DNA of 64,000 bases. It comes from Prolixibacteraceae bacterium. GTDB lineage: Bacteria > Bacteroidota > Bacteroidia > Bacteroidales > Prolixibacteraceae. The stretch spans positions 1,612,001 to 1,676,000 of the forward strand of contig CP082230.1 of the NCBI GenBank assembly GCA_019856515.1, written 5' to 3'. Positions 1 to 8,497 of this stretch are shown here, piece by piece. The notes under the pieces were generated by a model. It did not search any database, had not been told where the DNA came from, and was given only the letters and a program-made list of their open reading frames with translations. The position numbers and the translations under genes were made by a program. Numbering within the stretch: position 1 is the first letter of the stretch; every line of letters starts with the position of its first letter.

Positions 1-1769
1 TGTTCGAACATCACTCTATTGAGCAATTTGGCCATTACACCAGCCACAAAAATACCTGTTAAGTATAGACCAAGTAATATTAGTGCCGGGTGTTTTGGGA
101 AGAAAGCTGTAATAAAGACAATGTATACTGGCAGTCGTGCACTACATGACATGAAAGGAATAATCATCATTGTCAATAGGCGATCGGCTCTATTCTTAAT
201 TGTTCTTGTTGCCATAATCGCAGGAACATTACATCCAAATCCCATTAACATTGGAATAAAGGACTGACCATGTAAACCTACTTTCTTCATTATTTTATCC
301 ATGATAAAAGCAGCTCTTGCCATATAACCGGTATCTTCCATTAAAGAGGTAAAGAAGAACAGAATTAGGATGTTAGGCAGAAATACGATAACACTTCCTA
401 CTCCACTAATGATACCGTTTACAAACAAATCTTTTAGCATGCCATCATTCATATTACTGCTGAGAACTTGACCAAGATATGACATCCCTTGGTCTATCCA
501 ATCAGCAGGATAAGCACCTAAAGTAAATGTAGCATAGAAGGTAATGAACATGAAAAGGATAAATATCGGGAATCCCCATATCTTATGTGTCAATACTCTA
601 TCTATTTCAATAGATCGCTTTCTACTTTTTGCACTCTGATCGCTACTAGGAGTATAACATTCATTCAACAAGTCACGAATAAAATGGTAACGCGTTTGAG
701 TGATAACAGAATCGCACACATCTTGATATGTATCTTCAATGTATTTTATCTGCAATTCCAACTCCTTCTTCACTTCAGTTGGGTACATTTCAAGCTTCTT
801 CAGCGCTTCAGGGTCTCTTTCTAGGAGTTTTAAGATAAAGAATCTTGTATTGATGGCCTCATTAAGCTTGCATGGATATCGATCAAATAAAGTTCCTATT
901 TTATCTATCGAATATTCTATTTTTGAACGATGTTTTACACTTTGTGAAACAGATTTATTTTCTCCTGCTTCATAGACAGAAACAATTTTGTCTAAAATAT
1001 CTTTGTTTCCTTTACGTTTAATCGCAGTGGTTGGAATGCTTTCAATCTTTGTAATATGATCAAATTTCTCCACATCAAGCTTATCTCCAGACTTCTCTAG
1101 TTCATCATACATATTGAAAGCAATTATCAATTGCTTTCCCATATCCATTAACTGAGTCGTTAGAAGTAAGTTACGTTCGAGGTTCGTTGAATCGATAATA
1201 TTCAGTAATATATCAGGTTGTTTCTCTAATATATAATCCCGAGCATACACCTCTTCAGGAGTAAAAGTTGTAAAAGAATATATTCCTGGAAGATCTATAA
1301 AATGAAGCAGGTAACCATTCCATTTTATTGTTGCTTTCTTCGAGTCAACAGTTACACCACTGTAATTACCGACATGTTCTTTAGAACCTGAGAGATTATT
1401 AAAGAGTGAGGTTTTTCCACAATTGGGATTACCTACCATTGCAATATGAATCTCCTTTTTGGTGCGATCTTTAACAGCAGGCATAACAATGGGATCAACC
1501 ATCTCTGAACGGGTAGTTTCTGATAACAACTTCGCATTTTCAGAACCATCAAGATCAACTTCAATCAAAGAAGCCTCACTTTTACGTAAAGAGATATTGT
1601 AGCCTAAAATTTGATATTCTACAGGGTCTTTTAATGGTGCATTTTTTACTACCAAAACCTTCTGCCCACGAATGAATCCCATCTCATGGATTCTCTTCCT
1701 AAAAGAGTCCTCCCCGTTTATCTTTCTAATTACAACCTGTTGGTTGGTCTTTGCTTCTGATAGTAGCAT
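1..1769 (-). CDS. feoB: Ferrous iron transporter FeoA-FeoB fusion (3' end cut by window edge)
   Basis: GTP-dependent inner-membrane Fe(II) importer; 589 codons lie inside the window and the C-terminus runs off base 1. The first ~75 residues (MLLSEAKTNQQVVIRK...) form a FeoA/SH3-like domain. A G domain follows, with the G1 motif GNPNCGKT near residue 112, the G3 motif DLPG and the switch-like segment GNYSGVT. The membrane part then shows the conserved stretch LMGFGCNVPAIMATR. FeoA fused to the N-terminus of FeoB is common in Bacteroidota, whereas most other phyla encode a separate FeoA. The start is the ATG at 1769; a TAnnTTTG box lies about 80 bases upstream. No iron-regulator box was recognised by eye. 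Confidence 0.93.
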   Translation of the reverse strand, partial: MLLSEAKTNQQVVIRKINGEDSFRKRIHEMGFIRGQKVLVVKNAPLKDPVEYQILGYNISLRKSEASLIEVDLDGSENAKLLSETTRSEMVDPIVMPAVKDRTKKEIHIAMVGNPNCGKTSLFNNLSGSKEHVGNYSGVTVDSKKATIKWNGYLLHFIDLPGIYSFTTFTPEEVYARDYILEKQPDILLNIIDSTNLERNLLLTTQLMDMGKQLIIAFNMYDELEKSGDKLDVEKFDHITKIESIPTTAIKRKGNKDILDKIVSVYEAGENKSVSQSVKHRSKIEYSIDKIGTLFDRYPCKLNEAINTRFFILKLLERDPEALKKLEMYPTEVKKELELQIKYIEDTYQDVCDSVITQTRYHFIRDLLNECYTPSSDQSAKSRKRSIEIDRVLTHKIWGFPIFILFMFITFYATFTLGAYPADWIDQGMSYLGQVLSSNMNDGMLKDLFVNGIISGVGSVIVFLPNILILFFFTSLMEDTGYMARAAFIMDKIMKKVGLHGQSFIPMLMGFGCNVPAIMATRTIKNRADRLLTMMIIPFMSCSARLPVYIVFITAFFPKHPALILLGLYLTGIFVAGVMAKLLNRVMFE

Positions 1770-1849
1770 ATGGTAAATCGTCGTGTAATAACAATTAATA
1801 AGAGCAATTAGTCTTAATTAAATTAAATAAGAATTGCACAATCGGTTTG

Positions 1850-1857
1850 CAAATATA
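1850..1857 (-). promoter_or_regulatory. Candidate -7 promoter box for feoAB
   Basis: TATATTTG on the minus strand matches the Bacteroidota primary-sigma -7 consensus TAnnTTTG, 81 bases before the feoAB start. A clear TTTG -33 partner is not visible. Confidence 0.45.
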
Positions 1858-1943
1858 ACATATAAATCTTGACGTTGTTTTCTAAATAGAGGCCCGTCCA
1901 TCAAAAAAAAGGTTTCTTTATCGAAAATTATCACACATTAGAG

Positions 1944-1951
1944 TAGTTTTG
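1944..1951 (+). promoter_or_regulatory. Candidate -7 promoter box for the thiamine-binding-type gene
   Basis: TAGTTTTG matches TAnnTTTG and sits 46-58 bases before the two possible ATG starts of the next gene. The same octamer recurs upstream of ridA. Confidence 0.45.
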
Positions 1952-2008
1952 TAAGAACAAAAAGGGCTATTAATAAGTTAATCACTATTGCAAGATATGG
2001 AAAGAGAA

Positions 2009-2302
2009 ATGAACCATACAGTAAATGTTGCTGTACAAGTTTTACCAAGAAGTAAAGATGTAGATACATACGATTTAGTGGACGAAGCAATAAGTATTAT
2101 CGATCAATCAGGAATCAAGTATCGTGTCACTCCATTTGAAACGGTTATGGAAGGAGACTATGATCAAATCATGGAAATTGTCAAAAAAATTCAATTAGCA
2201 TGCTACAAAGCAGGAGCAGAAACAGCCATGACATACGTAAAAATACAAACAAGTAGCCTCTCTCCAGTAAGGATTGATGATAAAATGAAAAAATATGACT
2301 AA
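2009..2302 (+). CDS. MTH1187/YkoF-type thiamine-binding family protein
   Basis: Small cytoplasmic protein of 97 residues in the MTH1187 (DUF77) family, which adopts a ferredoxin-like fold and is linked to binding thiamine or related pyrimidines. The visible family pattern is a first strand VNVAVQVLP, then YDLVDEAISIIDQSGIKYRVTPFETVMEGD (the T/E/G core) and a last strand TYVKIQT. ATG 2009 puts the first strand right after the N-terminus as in the family; ATG 1997 (adding MERE) is also possible, while the upstream TTG at 1988 is unlikely. No thiamine genes or TPP riboswitch are seen nearby, so the ligand is inferred from family only. Confidence 0.75.
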   Translation: MNHTVNVAVQVLPRSKDVDTYDLVDEAISIIDQSGIKYRVTPFETVMEGDYDQIMEIVKKIQLACYKAGAETAMTYVKIQTSSLSPVRIDDKMKKYD

Positions 2303-2376
2303 TTTTAATGTTTTGACTTAGCGATAGTTGGCATTATACGGGGCAAAAAAGACAAAAAAAGTTGTCGAAAAATTGT

Positions 2377-2404
2377 TTTGTTTGACGAAAAGATATTATG
2401 TTTG
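2377..2404 (+). promoter_or_regulatory. Promoter of the tRNA-Arg cluster
   Basis: TTTG at 2377-2380 and TATGTTTG at 2397-2404 (TAnnTTTG), 16 bases apart, with the first tRNA-Arg starting 19 bases downstream. The pairing and position fit a Bacteroidota housekeeping promoter. Confidence 0.6.
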
Positions 2405-2422
2405 CACCGCAATTAGCGAAAA

Positions 2423-2496
2423 GGACGAGTAGCATAACTGGATAGTGCACCTGACTACGGATCAGGAGGTTGGGGGTTCGAATCCCTCCTTGTTCA
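2423..2496 (+). tRNA. tRNA-Arg (anticodon ACG), copy 1
   Basis: Full cloverleaf: the acceptor GGACGAG pairs with CTTGTTC through two G-U pairs. The anticodon arm CCTGA/TCAGG presents loop CTACGGA with ACG at positions 34-36. The T loop is GGTTCGAATCC. CCA is encoded directly after it (2497-2499). Confidence 0.96.
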
Positions 2497-2542
2497 CCAT
2501 TAACACTAAATGTAAAAGTTTGGTGAGTTGAAAATACATTTC

Positions 2543-2616
2543 GGACGAGTAGCATAACTGGATAGTGCACCTGACTACGGATCAGGAGGTTGGGGGTTCG
2601 AATCCCTCCTTGTTCA
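2543..2616 (+). tRNA. tRNA-Arg (anticodon ACG), copy 2
   Basis: Identical in sequence to copy 1, with encoded CCA at 2617-2619. The spacer that follows is nearly the same as the one after copy 1, so the cluster grew by duplication of a ~120-bp unit. Confidence 0.96.
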
Positions 2617-2661
2617 CCATTAAAACTAAGTGTGAAAGCTTGGTGATTGAAAATACATTTC

Positions 2662-2735
2662 GGACGAGTAGCATAACTGGATAGTGCACCTGACTACGGA
2701 TCAGGAGGTTGGGGGTTCGAATCCCTCCTTGTTCA
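2662..2735 (+). tRNA. tRNA-Arg (anticodon ACG), copy 3, no encoded CCA
   Basis: Identical tRNA body to copies 1 and 2, but the discriminator A at 2735 is followed by CTT instead of CCA. The CCA of this copy must be added by nucleotidyltransferase. The terminator hairpin begins three bases later. Confidence 0.96.
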
Positions 2736-2738
2736 CTT

Positions 2739-2774
2739 AAAAAGAGTAACCAAAATATGGTTACTCTTTTTTTA
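2739..2774 (+). terminator. Intrinsic terminator of the tRNA-Arg cluster
   Basis: A perfect 14-bp stem (2739-2752 with 2758-2771) around loop AAATA, ending in a run of T. The A-rich left arm could also serve the opposite strand, where the lactonase-like gene lies further away. Confidence 0.85.
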
Positions 2775-2825
2775 TTTAAACGGCTACCATATACCATAGT
2801 AAGAATATGATCAACATTTTGTTTA

Positions 2826-3893
2826 TCATTGATGTGTATAAAACTTCACAAAAACAGGTTGGTCTAGATTAATATCTCTATTCTGATAAGACAAACAACC
2901 TTCAGAGTCAATATCAAAAAGCGTAACATTTTGACTTTTTTGATTTGCCACAGCCATAACAGTATTCGTCTTGTTTAATGCAAAATCTCTTGGAAAGTCA
3001 CCTTTAACATCAAACCATTTAGGTTTTTTGATTTCGACAGACTCTTTATCAAAAATAAATCGGACAATGTTATTCTCTCCTCTATTACTCACATACACGA
3101 AGTTTTCATCTTTCGATAATTTTACTGCAGCAGCATAACTTGTAACCCCATCTCCACGTAATGTAGAGTAGACCTGAAGTTTATCAAATACACTGGTCGT
3201 TTCATTCCATTTCAATAAATAGAGCTCATTTGAAAGCTCTGTCGATACAAGTGCATATTGTCCATCTTTTGTAAAAACCATATGACGTGGACCAGATCCC
3301 CCAGGAAATTTAAAAACAGTATTTATCTCACCAAAATCAAGTGAACACATATCTATCTTATCACCTCCCAAATCGACGGTAAAAACCATATCTTCTTTGG
3401 ATGACCAAACTGCACAGTGCATATGAGAAGCATCTTGCCTATCCACTACAGGTCCTTGACCGGTATGCTGGTAAACAATTTCTCTCTTCTGTTTAACATC
3501 ATACACTACCACTTTACCACCTAAATAGTTAGCCCAGGCAATATACCTAGAAGAGGGGGAAATCGAAATATAACAAGGAGCTCCACCTTGTGAAGATATC
3601 ACCTCACGATCCATTTCACGCAATCCATCTATTACAATTTTACCCTTAGGGACCTCCTCTTCCACAAAAACAGAGTAACGATCACCTAGCGCTAAATATG
3701 ATGGATTACTCAACCTATACTTCAAATGTGAATAGAGTTTATCATGATTAATATCAACAGTATATACCCCATCACTTGTCCCATTCGTATATGTTCCAAT
3801 ATACAATGACTCTTCTTCTGAATTACTCTTACATGATAGAAATGAAATTAACACTCCCATCAATAAAAATATTTTTATAGAATTTTTTTTCAT
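2826..3893 (-). CDS. Lactonase-family seven-bladed beta-propeller lipoprotein
   Basis: 355 residues with a lipoprotein signal peptide (MKKNSIKIFLLMGVLISFLSC; lipobox Cys at residue 21), so it is predicted to be anchored in the envelope. The body matches the 6-phosphogluconolactonase/muconate-lactonase-type propeller family: opening YIGTYTNGTSDGVY, the blade motif ASHMHCAVW and the conserved SGPRHMVFTKDGQYALV. Family members in the cytoplasm hydrolyse 6-phosphogluconolactone, but an exported lipoprotein form is unlikely to do that. The substrate is therefore unknown; a sugar lactone or a purely binding propeller are both possible. No partner gene is adjacent. Confidence 0.8.
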   Translation of the reverse strand: MKKNSIKIFLLMGVLISFLSCKSNSEEESLYIGTYTNGTSDGVYTVDINHDKLYSHLKYRLSNPSYLALGDRYSVFVEEEVPKGKIVIDGLREMDREVISSQGGAPCYISISPSSRYIAWANYLGGKVVVYDVKQKREIVYQHTGQGPVVDRQDASHMHCAVWSSKEDMVFTVDLGGDKIDMCSLDFGEINTVFKFPGGSGPRHMVFTKDGQYALVSTELSNELYLLKWNETTSVFDKLQVYSTLRGDGVTSYAAAVKLSKDENFVYVSNRGENNIVRFIFDKESVEIKKPKWFDVKGDFPRDFALNKTNTVMAVANQKSQNVTLFDIDSEGCLSYQNRDINLDQPVFVKFYTHQ

Positions 3894-4654
3894 ATGATTT
3901 ACTATTTATCTAGACTTAATCAATTGTTTAACAATATACAAAAAGAACAACAACAATAAAACACCAATAAAGTAGTCAAACTTACATCATTAACTTCCAA
4001 GTTGATCTGATGAAATCCACATTGACTATAAGAGATCTTTTTTCAGAATAGTAATATAGTCCATAAACAGCAGATCAAATAAATCAAAGCTATAAAGAAA
4101 GCTGTTAAGAATACGTCTACATTCGAAACACGCTACACTTTTCTCATTAATATTGATCATTCAATAACATGTGAAGATAAACGAAGATTAAAAGTTTCAT
4201 AAAGACAACATCTCCTTGTACGATATAATCATCAGGTTACACTCTTCTCCTGCACCTCCACAATGAGTAACACTTTTCTGTATGCCTTTGGTCTACTTAC
4301 CTAAACTCAAGTCCTAAGAGTTGGATCTAATAAGAAGCATTCTGTTTCAGATAAAGACTGTATTTGAAACCCGTGTAAATTCACTTTAATAATGCTTGTA
4401 GCGAGGAGAGTATTTTTATTTCATGAAAACCTATAGTAAAAATCTTTCATCTGGATACATTGATCACACCAATACGTCTATCACTTCAGAATTATCAGGT
4501 TGAAGAACTATTGGGTTTAGCAACTTTAGAAGATATCATCAACACTTATTTCAATAAATTCAACTGTTTATTTCAATATTTTAGAAAAATATCAACGATT
4601 TAGTTTTGTAAAATGACTATTTTCAAATCCTGTTAACATATCAAGATTTATAAA
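3894..4654. other. Long non-coding interval upstream of ridA
   Basis: About 760 AT-rich bases. No ORF with a credible start or family motif, no tRNA and no strong hairpin were found. A short broken frame (ATG near 4423, stop within ~25 codons) has no recognisable content. The ridA promoter box lies at its right end. Confidence 0.5.
4601..4608 (+). promoter_or_regulatory. Candidate -7 promoter box for ridA
   Basis: TAGTTTTG (TAnnTTTG), 46 bases before the ridA ATG. The -33 region is not a clear TTTG. Confidence 0.5.
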
Positions 4655-5032
4655 ATGAAAAAAGAAATCATCAGTACCAAAGAGGCTCCAGGAGCTATTG
4701 GTCCATACTCACAAGCAACTAAGTTTAACGATATCATCTACACCTCTGGGCAGCTTCCCATAGATCCCCAAACAGGTAATATCTCTTCTGACATTAAAGA
4801 TCAAACTGAACAAGTTTTCAAAAATGCAGAAGCAATTCTTAAAGCAGCAGGCTCCGACCTGACAAAAGTTATAAAGACATCTGTCTTCTTGAAGGATTTA
4901 CAAGATTTTGCGGCAATGAATGAAGTTTATGGTAAATTTTTCACAGACAACCACCCTGCACGAAGTACAGTTGGGAATACTGACTTAGCACTTGGAGCAC
5001 TGGTTGAAATTGAATTCATTGCACACATCTAA
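4655..5032 (+). CDS. ridA: RidA family 2-iminobutanoate/2-iminopropanoate deaminase
   Basis: Cytoplasmic trimeric enzyme that hydrolyses reactive enamine/imine intermediates made by PLP-dependent dehydratases such as threonine dehydratase. 125 residues, the usual length. Visible signatures are APGAIGPYSQA near the N-terminus, YTSGQLPIDP, and the C-terminal PARSTVG...LGALVEIE with the substrate-carboxylate Arg at 103 and the catalytic-site Glu at 120, both kept. It is a monocistronic gene with its own promoter box and a terminator directly after the stop. Confidence 0.94.
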   Translation: MKKEIISTKEAPGAIGPYSQATKFNDIIYTSGQLPIDPQTGNISSDIKDQTEQVFKNAEAILKAAGSDLTKVIKTSVFLKDLQDFAAMNEVYGKFFTDNHPARSTVGNTDLALGALVEIEFIAHI

Positions 5033-5039
5033 CGATTGA

Positions 5040-5077
5040 TAATGGATGGGGTATCAATAACTTCATCCATTATTTTT
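5040..5077 (+). terminator. Terminator of ridA
   Basis: Stem TAATGGATG (5040-5048) with CATCCATTA (5064-5072), followed by TTTTT, starting eight bases after the ridA stop. Confidence 0.75.
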
Positions 5078-5190
5078 CATCAAACAATATTTACACTTCT
5101 TCTCTCAACTAGATTTCTTTACTTCTGCACAGGACTCAATTTGAAAGACGCCACAGTCTCAAAATTGACAAGCCTATCAAATTATGACAT

Positions 5191-5227
5191 AAAAAAAGAG
5201 AGCGAAGAACCCCTTCCTCACTCTCTT
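5191..5227 (-). terminator. Hairpin with T-tract on the minus strand
   Basis: AAGAGAG (5196-5202) pairs with CTCTCTT (5221-5227) and an inner GAAG/TTC helix; read on the minus strand it ends in seven T. No minus-strand gene feeds into it, so it may only block antisense readthrough. Confidence 0.4.
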
Positions 5228-5248
5228 ATAGACTTTCTATTTCTTTAG

Positions 5249-5656
5249 AAAGCTAATAATGCTCAATCCTCAAAAGTCATTTAGAATAACATTAGAACAT
5301 AAGCAAACTCAACATTAAACAATGAGTCTTTTTAATTGATATAATCAAAAAGACATCTAAAACACTAAAATCATTGAAACACTAATACAATATAAACATT
5401 TTTTAACTAAAAACAATATTCCTTCAAACTTTTTAATCGATAAAACAAAAAACGAGAACTTTTGATTGATATATTAATCATAATACTATGATGACAACCC
5501 GTTATACTTAATCGAGCAGATAATAACTTACTTACACATATGTCTTTTTAGTAGTTAATTACAGATAAAAAGAACTATTTAACAAAAGACAATATTACAT
5601 AATTATATTATATTTGTAGTAGCATACAAGAAACACAACAATATATTCTATATACA
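5249..5656. other. AT-rich intergenic region with promoter of the GH20-like gene
   Basis: Very AT-rich with no coding signal. TATATTTG at 5609-5616 fits the -7 consensus and lies 41 bases before the next ATG. Confidence 0.5.
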
Positions 5657-7942
5657 ATGGCAAGCGTATTACGTCAAAGAATCCTACTTTGTTTGGGTTC
5701 CTTACTTTTCATGTGCATGATATCATGCAATGAATCTAATTATCACTCTAGTAACGTGGTTCCGAATCCCTCTTCATACAACGAAACAGGCGGGGTATAT
5801 AACCTACCCAAGGACATAACCTTGAATAGCAACTCTGCACTACTGAGAGGACTCGAAAAATATCTAAGTTCCATGTGGACATCAGAGTTTGAAGGAACAG
5901 TAACAAAGAGTAAGAATAACCCTACCCTACAGTTGATTCTATTACGTAATTCAAAGGAGTTTAAAGATGGAGGATATAAACTTGATATTTCTGCGGATGG
6001 AATTAAGATTTATTCAAACTCAAGGAAAGGGATTTTCTATGGGATACAAACATTTAGGCAACTAGTTTCTAAAGAAGGTTTACCCTATAAGATTCAAATG
6101 TCTTCGATAACTGATAATCCTAAATTTGAGTATCGAGGCTTCAACTTAGACTTATGTCGTCATTTTTATAGTGTAGAAGAGGTAAAGCATCTAATAGATG
6201 TTATGGCATCACTGAAGATGAATAAATTATCTCTTGAACTTTCAGATGATATGGGGTGGAGGATTGAAATTAAGAAATATCCCTTATTAACTAAGGTCGG
6301 AGCATGGAGAGAATCCATTGGTTTTAAAGAGAATCAAAGTCTTGGAATTAACACCTCAGAGAAGAAGAGATATGGAGGATTTTATACACAGGAAGATATG
6401 CGTTCTATAATTCATTACGCAAAGACAAGATATATCGAAATAATTCCCCAATTTGAATTAACAAACCATATCGGAGCTGCAGCAAAAGCATATCCTCATC
6501 TAGTTTGCCATCAAGATCAGCTAGACCTTGATATGACCAATAATAGTAAATACACGATTGCATGTATAGGAAAAGATGAAAACATCGTTTTTTGGAGAGG
6601 TGTAATCGATGAAATATCAAAGTTATTTCCTTCTGAATATATCCATATTGGATCAGGTTACATCAGATACGGAGAGTGTCAAATATGTGATGATTGCAAT
6701 AAAATAATCCATGATAATAACCTCAAAAGCTACGATGAATTAGAGAGAATCTATTTGAGAAAAATAGAAGAGTATATTAATTCCAAAGGGAAAAAGGTAA
6801 TTGCATGGAACAACACATGGGACTTTTCGAAAAACAAAGAGTCCATGTCCATGGTTTGGCGTAGAGAAGCTACTGCAGAGATGAATATTGAAAAAGGGCA
6901 CAAATTCATTTGGATGCCTAAGGCTTTTTATTGCTTTAACAATGCACAATCGATAAATAACACGACCAAGAGCGATCGTGCAGATATAACAATCAAAGAT
7001 GCCTACTTCTTCACTCCAAAGTTTGATCAGTACGACAAGAGGAAAAGAGAGTTATTCAATGGTATCTCAGGGTGCTTGTGGACCAACAACTCACCAAACT
7101 TTGAAATAGCATGTTATAGAATATTCCCACGACTTCTGGTCGTTGCAGAAAAAGGGTGGTATGGCTATGAACATAAAGATTGGAACGACTTTAAATCAAG
7201 AGCTAACAGATACAAATCCATATTAGATCACTACCAAACACAATATGGACAACCATCATACCTCCCAACATTCTATCTTAGCAAAAATTTTAAGGATGGA
7301 ACTTCATTGATAAATATTGAGAATGAAACTCATGCTTCAATCTACTATACAACCAATGGAAACACACCAAATAATAGGTCAACAAAGTACAGTAAACCTA
7401 TTCCTATCAAGCGTGAAACAACCATAAAAGCGTTAGTAATTAGAGAAGATAATTCTATAACCCCTGTCGTTTCTAAAACATTCTACCCTCACAAAGCCCT
7501 AATGGCACATGTTCAATATAAGTATCCATATTTATCGACAGCAGGTAATAGCGAATACACAATTGTTGACGGACTATTAGATGCTCAACAGTCTTTTGTT
7601 CGAAATGATGCCATATTCACCATCGACTTAGGAAAAGAAGAGGAAATTCATAAAATAACATCTAAATGGACAGAAGATCAAGATAAATCGGTCTTTACTC
7701 CTTCTGCTCTAGCTTACTTTACTTCCAAAGATGGAAAAAGGTTTAAACAAGTATTTTTTGAAACATATGGTTATCCTGAAATAGGAAAAAACAGAGATGA
7801 TGTTACCCCGACATGCTTCCCAAAAGGAAAGAGAGCAAGATATATTAAGGTCGTAGCAAAGAATATACGTAGAAACCCATCATGGCATAAAAACCCAGAT
7901 AAATTTGCAGAAGTGAGTGTATCTGAAATAATCGTAGAGTAA
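5657..7942 (+). CDS. GH20 beta-N-acetylhexosaminidase-like lipoprotein lacking the catalytic Asp-Glu pair
   Basis: 761 residues. A lipoprotein signal (LLCLGSLLFMCMISC, Cys near residue 24) is followed by a GH20 N-terminal alpha/beta domain (~35-155), a GH20 barrel (~158-530), a chitobiase C-terminal-type domain (~540-615, SIYYTTNGNTP) and a discoidin/F5-8C-like domain (~625-761). Barrel landmarks are recognisable: YRGFNLDLCRHF, SDDMGWRIEIKKYPLLTKVGAWRE and FYTQEDMRSIIHYA. However, the catalytic motif H-x-G-G-D-E reads HIGSGY (330-335), so the Asp stabiliser and Glu acid/base are both replaced. Neighbouring motifs also drift (PQFELTNH for PEIEMPGH, AWNNTW for GWDE). Family members release terminal GlcNAc/GalNAc; this one is predicted inactive by that mechanism and may bind glycans. 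Confidence 0.85.
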   Translation: MASVLRQRILLCLGSLLFMCMISCNESNYHSSNVVPNPSSYNETGGVYNLPKDITLNSNSALLRGLEKYLSSMWTSEFEGTVTKSKNNPTLQLILLRNSKEFKDGGYKLDISADGIKIYSNSRKGIFYGIQTFRQLVSKEGLPYKIQMSSITDNPKFEYRGFNLDLCRHFYSVEEVKHLIDVMASLKMNKLSLELSDDMGWRIEIKKYPLLTKVGAWRESIGFKENQSLGINTSEKKRYGGFYTQEDMRSIIHYAKTRYIEIIPQFELTNHIGAAAKAYPHLVCHQDQLDLDMTNNSKYTIACIGKDENIVFWRGVIDEISKLFPSEYIHIGSGYIRYGECQICDDCNKIIHDNNLKSYDELERIYLRKIEEYINSKGKKVIAWNNTWDFSKNKESMSMVWRREATAEMNIEKGHKFIWMPKAFYCFNNAQSINNTTKSDRADITIKDAYFFTPKFDQYDKRKRELFNGISGCLWTNNSPNFEIACYRIFPRLLVVAEKGWYGYEHKDWNDFKSRANRYKSILDHYQTQYGQPSYLPTFYLSKNFKDGTSLINIENETHASIYYTTNGNTPNNRSTKYSKPIPIKRETTIKALVIREDNSITPVVSKTFYPHKALMAHVQYKYPYLSTAGNSEYTIVDGLLDAQQSFVRNDAIFTIDLGKEEEIHKITSKWTEDQDKSVFTPSALAYFTSKDGKRFKQVFFETYGYPEIGKNRDDVTPTCFPKGKRARYIKVVAKNIRRNPSWHKNPDKFAEVSVSEIIVE

Positions 7943-8103
7943 AAATACATAAGGAAAGTTGTAGTAAAAGGAGGTAAGGTAAAAACTATTATCAATGCAT
8001 CTTTTTTACTACAACCACCTTTATCATTTCGATAGTCAAAGGCGTTGTAATGGATAGATCGAAGAAAAAATCTTCTATGCACAATGAATGCAGCCATGTA
8101 ATA

Positions 8104-8111
8104 TACATTTG
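8104..8111 (+). promoter_or_regulatory. Candidate -7 promoter box for the small membrane protein gene
   Basis: TACATTTG (TAnnTTTG), 39 bases before ATG 8151. Confidence 0.45.
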
Positions 8112-8150
8112 TAATGTCAGTAATAAGTTAAAACGAAAACATTCCATACT

Positions 8151-8477
8151 ATGTATACAACAGCTTTCTACAGCGTACTTTGTTTTGCAATTCTTCTTCT
8201 ATTCATCTGCATATACTTGGCAGACCAGAATCAAAAACTTAGAGAGGTGGTAAATATCACCCCAGAACCAACAAACGCATTGGAAATATTCTCTGAAGAT
8301 CTTACAAAATGTGTATCTCTCTACAGTAAGCTTGTGAAAGAGTATACACCACAAAAATACGATGACCCAAGCCTTAGAGAAAAGGCACAAAACCTCTTTA
8401 ATGAGTTAACTATTAATCAGTTTAACTATTTAAAACTTCAAGATATTGAGAAAGGTATCGATATTTGTTTGAAATAA
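8151..8477 (+). CDS. Small single-pass membrane protein of unknown function
   Basis: 108 residues. A hydrophobic helix at about 5-24 (FYSVLCFAILLLFICIYLA) acts as an N-terminal anchor, followed by a charged, mostly helical soluble part. No family is recognised. It is monocistronic, preceded by a promoter box, and convergent with tilS; the stops are 20 bases apart. An overlapping frame from 8050 is dismissed because it starts upstream of the promoter box. Confidence 0.6.
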   Translation: MYTTAFYSVLCFAILLLFICIYLADQNQKLREVVNITPEPTNALEIFSEDLTKCVSLYSKLVKEYTPQKYDDPSLREKAQNLFNELTINQFNYLKLQDIEKGIDICLK

Positions 8478-8497
8478 AACAAGTTGAACTCTCAGAG

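Noticed and set aside
2334..2797. Minus-strand ORFs with EQGGIRTPNLLIRSQVHYPVMLLV
   Set aside because: They are the antisense reading of the three tRNA-Arg genes, a well-known source of spurious proteins.
5036..5248. 70-residue ORF after ridA
   Set aside because: It runs through the ridA terminator and a second hairpin and has no protein features.
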